From: Nostoc sp. UHCC 0302
GTDB taxonomy: Bacteria > Cyanobacteriota > Cyanobacteriia > Cyanobacteriales > Nostocaceae
DNA length: 64,000 nt
Reading direction: 5' to 3'
Assembly (NCBI RefSeq): GCF_038096175.1
Contig: NZ_CP151099.1
Coordinates: 746,501 to 810,500, forward strand
Made by a program: the position numbers and the translations under genes. The notes under the pieces were generated by a model. The model worked only from the letters and a program-made list of their open reading frames with translations, was not told the origin of the DNA and searched no databases. Below, one piece after another: positions 36,078 to 45,897 of the stretch. Numbering within the stretch: the first letter of the stretch is position 1; every line of letters begins with the position of its first letter.

Positions 36078-37277
36078 TTAAAAGAAATTAGACATCCAAG
36101 GAGAGTCACCTGTAAATATTTGCGTAGCAGCTAAAAGCGCTGTTTTTGTAGCTTGGAGTTTTCCCGTTAGCTGCAAATGGTAGGGTGTAAACAAACTCGT
36201 ATACAGAGGTGCTAATCCTCTAATGTCTATCTCTAACTCACCTTTGCCGCCTTTTGTAACTTCACCACGTCCATTGGCAACGAAGAGGATGAATTTACCA
36301 TTATTGTCAGTTAATAAGTCATCTTTAACTTCTAAGTGCAGTTCCGCTTCGATTCCTGCTGGATAACCCCGCATTTCCAACGCTTTCACTAAATCTATTA
36401 TCCGCAGCATCCAGCGATCGCAAACCAATATTTTGGCAGTTTGCTCTGGTAATAACAATGTCAGCGAATCAATCACAGAACTCTTCCATCGCACCTTTTT
36501 GATTTGTGAGCGATGATTGGCTACAAAAGACCAAAAGGACTGTGCTGCATCTTCTGTAAGGATTACCCAGTCTCTAACTCGCAAAATTGAGTCCTCTTCT
36601 GCTGAAAGTTGGTTGAAGATGATGTAACCTTGGGGTTGATCTTTTGTACCAATCAAATAGCCGTAGACAGTTTCCTGATTATCTGGTTTGATTAATCCTT
36701 CCCAGATTCCGGGATTTCGGTCTAAATATCCATGAGTGAGTTTTGCCTGCTGCTGATAGACTTCATAAAAGACTTGATAATTACTCGCATCTACAGGTTG
36801 GAATGGTAGCGGCTGATTTCGCACCTGGATGCTGTCAGTGGGGATTTCCCAAACACAAAAGCTACCGCCTTGCTCATAGCCTGCTTTGCGGTACAAGCGT
36901 TGAGTCGCTGGATAGAGAACAGAAATAGGAACTTCTTGAGTGTAAAGTTCCTTGATGAGGTTCTGGATGAGAGCGATCGCAGCTCCGGTTCCACGATACT
37001 CTGGAGCAATACCTACTGCGGCAATTCCTGACATTGGTACACTCTCACCACCCCACCACTGACCTAATGTCAGAATTGCCAGTCCCCCAATGACTTGCTC
37101 AGCTTGACGGATAACCCGAAAGTTTTCTGTACCAATGCGCTTAATGTATACTTCGCTGTCACCAGATGACATGATAAAACACTGTTCCAGGATACGCGCA
37201 AGCTGCTGAATATCCTGTGGATGGCTGATAGTGCTGTATTTAAATTGAGGTGTCATCGCTCTTGCCATTGTTAGCAC
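36078..37277 (-). CDS. Eis-like GNAT N-acetyltransferase
   Basis: A 399-residue protein of the enhanced-intracellular-survival type. An N-terminal GNAT domain has the acetyl-CoA loop VGIAPEYRGTGAA near residue 95 and YPATQRLYRKAGYE. It is followed by a second degenerate GNAT fold and a C-terminal sterol-carrier-like domain (ELHLEVKDDLL...GKFILFV...DIRGLAPLYTSLFTP), ending in NFF with a C-terminal carboxylate typical of Eis. Eis enzymes acetylate amines on aminoglycosides or proteins. Met codons at 37277, 37268 and 37256 are all possible starts; MTPQFKY at 37256 begins the conserved part. It is monocistronic. Confidence 0.88.
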   Translation of the reverse strand: MLTMARAMTPQFKYSTISHPQDIQQLARILEQCFIMSSGDSEVYIKRIGTENFRVIRQAEQVIGGLAILTLGQWWGGESVPMSGIAAVGIAPEYRGTGAAIALIQNLIKELYTQEVPISVLYPATQRLYRKAGYEQGGSFCVWEIPTDSIQVRNQPLPFQPVDASNYQVFYEVYQQQAKLTHGYLDRNPGIWEGLIKPDNQETVYGYLIGTKDQPQGYIIFNQLSAEEDSILRVRDWVILTEDAAQSFWSFVANHRSQIKKVRWKSSVIDSLTLLLPEQTAKILVCDRWMLRIIDLVKALEMRGYPAGIEAELHLEVKDDLLTDNNGKFILFVANGRGEVTKGGKGELEIDIRGLAPLYTSLFTPYHLQLTGKLQATKTALLAATQIFTGDSPWMSNFF

Positions 37278-37372
37278 TAGAACACAATCGTATTACAAAG
37301 TGTGGGGAAAATACAGTAGGAGGCAGGGGGAGTAGGGAACAAGGAGGATAAATAATTAATAACTCCTGTACA

Positions 37373-37625
37373 GACGCGATTAAATGTACTTGTAGAGACG
37401 CGATTAATGAGCCAGCGCGTTGCGGTGAATCAGCGCTGCGGGAGGGTTTCCCTCCGCAGGCAACTGTGAACCCGTTAGCGCAGCGTTAGCGACAAAGGAG
37501 CGTCAGGGGGGTTCCCACGCCACTTGCTTCTCCTGTCGGAGACGCTGCGCGAACAAGCCGGGTAACCCGTCCAACGCAGTGGCTCCCCGTTGTAGCGACT
37601 GGCGTCGCGTCTGTACTGCTGTACC
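37373..37625. repeat. Large mosaic of Nostoc interspersed repeats
   Basis: About 250 bp of GC-rich DNA fills the gap between the Eis-like gene and ligA. It is bounded on each side by GACGCGATTAA / GTCGCGTCTGTAC modules and contains nested palindromes (GGAGGGTTTCCCTCC, GTTAGCGCAGCGTTAGC, TGTCGGAGACGCTGCGCGAA). No coding frame is convincing. It is one of the largest repeat blocks in this window. Confidence 0.75.
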
Positions 37626-37652
37626 TTAGCTATTTGCATCCACTACGGTTCG

Positions 37653-39754
<2,102 letters not shown>

Positions 39755-39843
39755 TGTTTAAGTTACCTCGACGACTATAAGTCGAAGCAAAGTGTAAGAT
39801 AGGTACTGTTTAGCGATCGCAGTCTTCGACTTCATATAAAAAT

Positions 39844-39996
39844 CTAGTTTTGCCAACCGTTTCGATTAACAGAAGTATTCTCAACAAATACGAGATACTT
39901 TTCTAGGTTACTTGGTTCAACACGAGTTTTTGCATCCATCGATAGACCTAACATTTTTCGTGTAGCATTTATTTCAAATAAAATCGAAAATTGCAT
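39844..39996 (-). CDS. Possible 50-aa small ORF upstream of ligA
   Basis: An open frame starts at ATG 39996 and reads MQFSILFEINATRKMLGLSM, then DAKTRVEPSNLEKYLVFVEN to a TAG. Its composition is protein-like and it is compatible with translation, but I see no clear ribosome-binding site or family signature. It could be a real small gene, a fragment of an older gene, or chance. Confidence 0.2.
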   Translation of the reverse strand: MQFSILFEINATRKMLGLSMDAKTRVEPSNLEKYLVFVENTSVNRNGWQN

Positions 39997-40002
39997 CAAG
40001 TC

Positions 40003-41013
40003 ATGGCTAAAACTTTCACAGGTTCATCCCCAATTGTGATTGGACATCGAGGCGCTAGCGGCTACCGGCCAGAACATACTTTGGCAGCTTATGAATTAGC
40101 GATCGCATTAGGGGCTGACTATATTGAACCAGATTTAGTTTCCACTAAAGACGGTATTTTAATTGCTCGTCATGAAAACGAAATTTCCGAAACCACTGAT
40201 GTTGCTAGTCATGCAGAATTTACTAACCGTCGAACTAATAAAATAATTGATGGAGAATCTAAAATTGGCTGGTTTACTGAAGACTTTACACTGGCAGAGA
40301 TAAAAACATTAAAAGCTAAAGAGCGAATTCCGCAACTGCGTCCACAAAATACTATTTATGATGGAAAATTTACAATTCCTACACTGCAAGAAATCATTGA
40401 TTTAGCCCAGATGAAAAGTGCCGAAATCGGTCGGATTATTGGTATTTATCCAGAGACTAAATGTCCAACTTACTTTAAGTCTATTGGGTTATCTCTAGAA
40501 GAACCCTTACTAGCAACTTTGGCAGCAAACGGTTATCAAGGAGCTAACGCACCTATTTTTATTCAGTCTTTTGAAGTGAGTAATTTACAATATTTGTCTA
40601 CGAAAACTGATTTAACTTTGGTGCAATTACTCAACGCTAGCGGTAAACCCTATGATTTTTTTATTAGTGGCGATGAACGCACATATACAGATTTAATAAC
40701 AGCATCAGGGTTAGAAGAGATTGCTAAATATGCTCAGGCGGTAGGAATTCATAAAAATCTGCTGCTTCCCAAAGATAGCACCAACAAATTACTTTCACCG
40801 ACATCTTTAGTAACTGATGCTCATGCAGTTGGCTTATTAGTTCACGTTTGGACTTTCCGCAATGAAGACTTCTTTTTGCCGTTGGACTTTCAAAGCAATC
40901 CTCAAGGGGAGTATGAATTATTTTTAAATTTAAATATTGATGGTGTATTTAGCGATTATCCAGATACTATTCTAGCTGTACGCGATAGGCTAATTCGTGA
41001 AGGCATAAATTAA
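40003..41013 (+). CDS. glpQ: Glycerophosphodiester phosphodiesterase
   Basis: This family hydrolyses glycerophosphodiesters to glycerol-3-phosphate and an alcohol. The 336-residue protein shows the catalytic GHRGASGYRPEHT at about 14-26, the metal ligands in IEPDLVSTKDG and RHENE, and YPETK later. The length and the insert between the first motifs match the GlpQ-type rather than the short UgpQ type. No signal peptide is evident from the ATG at 40003; the frame can be read from a TTG at 39991, but that adds only four residues. It converges with the dynamin cluster. Confidence 0.9.
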   Translation: MAKTFTGSSPIVIGHRGASGYRPEHTLAAYELAIALGADYIEPDLVSTKDGILIARHENEISETTDVASHAEFTNRRTNKIIDGESKIGWFTEDFTLAEIKTLKAKERIPQLRPQNTIYDGKFTIPTLQEIIDLAQMKSAEIGRIIGIYPETKCPTYFKSIGLSLEEPLLATLAANGYQGANAPIFIQSFEVSNLQYLSTKTDLTLVQLLNASGKPYDFFISGDERTYTDLITASGLEEIAKYAQAVGIHKNLLLPKDSTNKLLSPTSLVTDAHAVGLLVHVWTFRNEDFFLPLDFQSNPQGEYELFLNLNIDGVFSDYPDTILAVRDRLIREGIN

Positions 41014-41140
41014 GAATACAATTTTAATTTATACATTTTTTTATAATTTGGAGTTTTATTTAAGTAAGTCAACTTAATGACAAATAAACAGGGGTTATAA
41101 TACAGAATTATCCACTCATGAAAGGATAGAATTTTAACAT

Positions 41141-41178
41141 CTCGACTTCGCTCGATGTTAAAGCCGAGCGGAGTCGAG
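41141..41178. terminator. Hairpin between convergent genes
   Basis: CTCGACTTCGCTCG pairs with CGAGCGGAGTCGAG (14 bp, one G:U) around a 10-nt loop. It lies between the end of the phosphodiesterase gene (41013, plus) and the end of the first dynamin gene (41279, minus), the position expected of a bidirectional terminator. There is no strong T-run, and the same GAAGTCGAG modules occur in Nostoc repeats, so it may be a repeat. Confidence 0.5.
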
Positions 41179-41278
41179 GCTTTAATCTAGATTATAAACT
41201 AGGGAAGAAGCAGCGATTGTTAGTAGTTAGTTGGATTTTTTGACAACTAATTACTAGCTTCGTTGATGTCTGCAATAA

Positions 41279-43324
41279 TTAGACGCTCATAATCTGCACA
41301 AGCTGATCAGATAGTCGCTGAGCATTACCAAGAATCTTTTCGCTTTCAGTACGGATATGGTTGAGTTCTTGGTGTTCAGCTTCGTTCATAGCTTCGTTTC
41401 TTCCCCGCTTGTCGTTGAGTTCATATAAAGTCTTTTGGGTATTGTCAAGAAATGCCTCTACCTCTTGACGCAGTGTATGTTTTAGCATTTCAAAAGGATC
41501 TGCGATTTGTTGATCTATCTTTTGTGCCAAGTTTTCATTATTGATTCGGTCTTTAATTCCTTGTATAACCTTCTCCTTGTAATCCTTGCGGAAGTTTGCC
41601 ACGCGATCGCCACTAAATACCAGTTTTGCTAGTTCGCCGCCTGTGAGAATAGACAAAAGTCCAGTAGCGATGACAACAGGCCAAAGTGCAGCTGCTGTTA
41701 ATCCTACAGCTCCAGCAATTATTCCAGCCAAGAAAAACGTGCCAACACTAGCACCAGCACCAACGAGAGCGCCTTTGAATCCTGCTACACGGTATCCTGC
41801 CCAAATCCCACCAAATCCTGTAAACGTTGACAGAGCAGCAGATATTGCCTCTCCAGCACCATTTCTTTTGCGATCTGGACTGCCTTCAATCCCGTCGAAT
41901 TCCATTTGAATGTTTGTAAGAGCCTGATCAACTGATTGAGCAAAATCTTTTAAACGCTCAACCTCTTGATCAATTCCTTCTTGAATTTTGCTTTGGATCT
42001 CGTCAGATAATTTATCTGAGGTACGTTGTAGAGCCTTAGAGACTTGAGCGCCTAGCTTTTTAGCTAGAGATTTTTTGTTACCCAGTTCTTTTGGCTCAAT
42101 TTTTGTTGAGTCAATTGCTTCTTCCACTGCTTTTATTAATTTAGTAGGAAGCTCATAAATTAAAGGTCGAACTAATATCTTGACATTGGCAGCAGCGCCA
42201 TCAATAAGTTTGAGTTCTTTTGTTTGTCTCTCTCGGATAGCAGCAATCTCATCCACACTTTTTTGATAAGCTACTTGGAACTCTTCATGCTTCATTAACA
42301 AAGCACTTTCTTGGATGCTGATAGTAGAAAGAATTTCTTTAGCAGAAGCTATTACTCTATTAGCAGGCACTTGCAAGAGAATTACCCCTCGCTCTTGTGT
42401 GAGAAATTTCTCTAATGCCGTCTCAAATTCTCGAAAGCCACTTTTAGTTAATGTAGCATCATCACCTTTTTGCTTGGCTTCTAAAGCTTGTTTGATATAA
42501 AGACCAAATACTTTAGGTTCACCAATCTTTTGTCTGTAAAGTTTATATTGCTCAGAATCGATACCATATTGTTCTTCAGCACGAGCAAATACATACTTTT
42601 GAATACGAGATCTAATACTCTGAAGTACACGATCTGCCTGTTCAGGTGTATAGTTATCCCAAATATTCACAACAAAGATAACGCGTCCTAAGTCATTTGT
42701 CAGCAATTTGTTTTCTAGTAAATCTCGCTCGAATTCAGAAAACGGTGATTGAGCTAAAATAACCATAATAGCTGCATCAACCTGGGGTAAAACTGACAAG
42801 GTAACTTCAGTCATATTTTGATCATCATTCAGCCCTGGCGTATCGATTACTTCGATATTATTTTGACAATAAGGTATTGGATAAGAGACAACAGCTTCTT
42901 TAATAGATTCAGCAGTTGTTTCAGACTCTGGAGTTAGTTTTGTCACATAATCACTTAGCTTATCAATAGGAACTTGTGTCTCTTCTCCATTTTTAAACAC
43001 AATTTTTACAGAGGGAGTTACTCCATAAGTGACGCGGTTGAGTGTAGCAGAACAAGGTAAAATATCAGAAGGCAGAATTTCTTTACCTAGTAAAGCGTTG
43101 ATAAAAGTACTTTTACCGCGTTTGAACTCACCAACAATAGCGATTGAAAAAGCTCTTTCTCCAATTCGTTTAAGGACTTCATCAATTAATTCAACTGATT
43201 TGATGAGCTTGAGCTTTTTAGAAAAATCACGCAATTTATTTAAGTCATCTACCAGTGTGCGCTCGACTTTATTGTATTCGATAACAGAATCAAGAGAGAT
43301 AGTTTTAGTTTCTGTAAATGTCAT
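41279..43324 (-). CDS. Bacterial dynamin-like GTPase 1
   Basis: A 681-residue dynamin-family GTPase. G1 GEFKRGKS at 65-72, a switch-I threonine in CSATLNRVTYG, G3 DTPG at 161-164 and G4 NIWD at 220-223 are all present. A long helical bundle follows, then a glycine/alanine-rich hydrophobic region at about 488-566 (IWAGYRVAGFKGALVGAGAS; LAGIIAGAVGLTAAALWPVV), positioned like the membrane-inserting paddle of the crystallised Nostoc BDLP. The C-terminal helices complete the stalk. Such proteins oligomerise on membranes and remodel or fuse them. It is the last of three tandem dynamin genes, 283 bp after the second. Confidence 0.93.
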   Translation of the reverse strand: MTFTETKTISLDSVIEYNKVERTLVDDLNKLRDFSKKLKLIKSVELIDEVLKRIGERAFSIAIVGEFKRGKSTFINALLGKEILPSDILPCSATLNRVTYGVTPSVKIVFKNGEETQVPIDKLSDYVTKLTPESETTAESIKEAVVSYPIPYCQNNIEVIDTPGLNDDQNMTEVTLSVLPQVDAAIMVILAQSPFSEFERDLLENKLLTNDLGRVIFVVNIWDNYTPEQADRVLQSIRSRIQKYVFARAEEQYGIDSEQYKLYRQKIGEPKVFGLYIKQALEAKQKGDDATLTKSGFREFETALEKFLTQERGVILLQVPANRVIASAKEILSTISIQESALLMKHEEFQVAYQKSVDEIAAIRERQTKELKLIDGAAANVKILVRPLIYELPTKLIKAVEEAIDSTKIEPKELGNKKSLAKKLGAQVSKALQRTSDKLSDEIQSKIQEGIDQEVERLKDFAQSVDQALTNIQMEFDGIEGSPDRKRNGAGEAISAALSTFTGFGGIWAGYRVAGFKGALVGAGASVGTFFLAGIIAGAVGLTAAALWPVVIATGLLSILTGGELAKLVFSGDRVANFRKDYKEKVIQGIKDRINNENLAQKIDQQIADPFEMLKHTLRQEVEAFLDNTQKTLYELNDKRGRNEAMNEAEHQELNHIRTESEKILGNAQRLSDQLVQIMSV

Positions 43325-43607
43325 TGCTCAATTCTCCTTTGAAATGTGAGTATGTATTGATAACAAAGCAAACGTATCTTATTAATAAGCACTATTTAAA
43401 TTTACTTATTGATAAAAACGTCAGCTTTTTCTATATGTGTTTGCTCTGTAGCGATCGCAGAACTATTGGATTGGGAATTTAGAATTAATTTGCCTGCGTA
43501 AAGATACTTACCGACAGAATTCCCCAGAATCAAAAGTTACTAATCAAAATGTAAAAATGGATTCTTGTTTTTCATAATTCTAAAAAGACCAGCTTTTATG
43601 TAACTAC

Positions 43608-45563
43608 TTAGTTAAGTTGTTCAGAAATGTTTTGTGCATAGCTAATAATTTGTTGAATTTCTACCTGCATTTGTCTAATTTCTTGATATTTAACTACAAG
43701 CTTAAATTCTTGATTTCCGTAAAATTCTGCTAACAAATTTTGAGATTCGTCTAACAATAAATTAATTTCTCTAGAGAATGAAGCCTGGAGTTTTTCTATT
43801 TGAGAACAAGCATGATAAATATAGTCATCAACAATTTGATCAATCTTCGTTGAATGAAGTTGATTTTCAATTACTGCTATCACTTGTGACTGATATTTTT
43901 CTTTGAACTTATTGGTATTCACACTATTACTCACTCCTGCACCTACAGCTGCACCTATAGCAGCACCTAAAGGGCCTCCTACAAAAAAACCAAGTGCAGC
44001 ACCAGCGCCAGTTCCAATAACACCACTTGTTTTTTCTTCAAATACAAATATATCTGAACTACTAGGAAATAATGGAGGCAAAGCACCAACGTTTTCTTGG
44101 CTCACTTGCTCACAATTTTGATAAATTGAAGGTACAATATTCATTATTTTATTAAAAATTGTTGTATCCATTCCTAAATCAACAACTTCTTTCTTGATTT
44201 GCAGGATACCTTGGTAAAATAATTTAGCAAAATCCCTGATATTCACTAATGCTATACTCAATGCTTGCCGCGTTTTTGTCTGGATTTCTCTTGCAAAATC
44301 GTTGATTATATTTTGTATAACTTTAAAGATTTGACTAGCAAAATTGCTCTGCTCGGAAGCATTTATATTATTTGATTCAATCTCGTTTATGGCTGCTTGC
44401 TTAATTTTATTTTTTATTTGGTAACATAACGTATTTTTTTGCTGTTTAAGAGTTAAAAAAGTGTGACTAACTGATGTAATATTTTCATTTTTTTTATAAC
44501 GTAGTGTATAAATTTGTTCATTGATCTTTTGGCTAAGTTGCTTCAACTTTACTTGTGACTGTTCTAGTTCAGTTTCTTGATTGGCAATAGATTTGAGAAT
44601 TTCCGTAGCACAGTTAATTACTCGATTAGTAAATATTGGTAGCTGAATTAATCCCCGCTCTTGATTGAGCAGTGTTTTAAGAGCATATTCAAAATTAACA
44701 AAACAACTTTGAGCTAGTAATGGAATATTTTTAGTTGATTTAGCTTGTAAAGCTTGTAATGCAGAAATTCCCAAAATTTGAATTTTGCCAATCTTTCTCA
44801 GAGATTCTTGTGGATCAAGCTGTAATTTAGCCCATTCTAGAATGGAGCTTTCAACACGATTCTTAATTAAGTTGATTATTTGATTTACTTCTTCCAGGTT
44901 ACTTAAAGCATCAATTTGGTTGACTACCAAGAGAACACGGCTAACACCTTTTGAGAGTAATTCATTTATCAAAAAATCTCCTTCAGTAATGCTAAAAGGT
45001 GAGATAGCAGAAATTACCATAATGACTAGATCGCATTTACTGATCACTTCATAAGTGATAGCAGTCATATCTGCATGATCATCTAAGCCAGGTGTGTCAA
45101 TAATTTTGACATTATTCTGACAATAAGGTACTGGGTAATAAACCACAGCTTCTTTAATTTGTTTAGCTGTATCTTCTGATATTGAAGTCAGCTTAGTGAT
45201 ATAGTCACTCAATTGATCAAGTTCAATTTGTTGCTCACGACCGTCTTTAAAACAAATTTTAGCTCCTGGTGTTGCCCTATAAGTGATGTGGCTGAGAGTG
45301 GCTGTGGTAGCCAAAATATCAGAAGGCAATATTTCTTGCCCAAGCAAAGCGTTAATAAAGGTACTTTTACCGCGATTAAACGCTCCCACAACAGCAATTG
45401 AGAAAGAATTACTTTCAATGCGGTTTAGTACATCACTACTCAATTCAACTAAATCTGTAAAATTTAGTTTTTGAGATAAATATTGTAATCTTTTGAGAGT
45501 AGTTGTCAGGTTAAATATTACTTGTCTATAATTGATATAGGATGAATTAGATGGTAATTTCAT
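43608..45563 (-). CDS. Bacterial dynamin-like GTPase 2
   Basis: A 651-residue paralogue of the downstream gene. G1 GAFNRGKS lies at 60-67, a switch-I TATLSHITYR, G3 DTPG at 156-159 and G4 NQID at 215-218. Its membrane-interacting segment at about 525-558 is short and Gly/Ala-rich (GTGAGAALGFFVGGPLGAAI), unlike the long double hydrophobic paddle of gene 1. Long Lys/Gln/Glu helices surround it. The switch region (INALLGxEILPSDIL) is nearly shared with gene 1, so the two arose by duplication. The differing paddles suggest distinct roles in one hetero-oligomer. Confidence 0.93.
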   Translation of the reverse strand: MKLPSNSSYINYRQVIFNLTTTLKRLQYLSQKLNFTDLVELSSDVLNRIESNSFSIAVVGAFNRGKSTFINALLGQEILPSDILATTATLSHITYRATPGAKICFKDGREQQIELDQLSDYITKLTSISEDTAKQIKEAVVYYPVPYCQNNVKIIDTPGLDDHADMTAITYEVISKCDLVIMVISAISPFSITEGDFLINELLSKGVSRVLLVVNQIDALSNLEEVNQIINLIKNRVESSILEWAKLQLDPQESLRKIGKIQILGISALQALQAKSTKNIPLLAQSCFVNFEYALKTLLNQERGLIQLPIFTNRVINCATEILKSIANQETELEQSQVKLKQLSQKINEQIYTLRYKKNENITSVSHTFLTLKQQKNTLCYQIKNKIKQAAINEIESNNINASEQSNFASQIFKVIQNIINDFAREIQTKTRQALSIALVNIRDFAKLFYQGILQIKKEVVDLGMDTTIFNKIMNIVPSIYQNCEQVSQENVGALPPLFPSSSDIFVFEEKTSGVIGTGAGAALGFFVGGPLGAAIGAAVGAGVSNSVNTNKFKEKYQSQVIAVIENQLHSTKIDQIVDDYIYHACSQIEKLQASFSREINLLLDESQNLLAEFYGNQEFKLVVKYQEIRQMQVEIQQIISYAQNISEQLN

Positions 45564-45683
45564 GGAATATCTCTGTAGTTAGCACCTTGAATCTGCTTAT
45601 CAAATGACATTTTTATATTTCATCTGATTTTTGACAAAATTGCTTTTTATATCGTGTTTAGAAAAACACTTATAAATAGGCTC

Positions 45684-45733
45684 GTAGTTGTGCTTTAGCA
45701 CTCTTACTATCTATTGCGTTCAAGCGCAACTAC
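45684..45733. repeat. Inverted repeat between dynamin genes 2 and 3
   Basis: GTAGTTGTGCTT pairs with AAGCGCAACTAC, 12 bp with one mismatch, across a 26-nt loop that contains smaller symmetric parts (TTTAGCACTC). It lies in the 334-bp gap upstream of gene 2. It may be a repeat or an attenuating structure that uncouples the two genes. Confidence 0.6.
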
Positions 45734-45897
45734 AAACTTATATTTCATTTACAAGTAATTACTCTGACTTGATATTCTGATAAACTTTACCTTGTTATTT
45801 GCAGCTATAATTAATAACAAGTAGATAAGTCTATTACAAGGTTTTTTAGCTAAAAGCTTGGGTAATACCCCTGTATTAATGTGTAATTTAAATGAGT

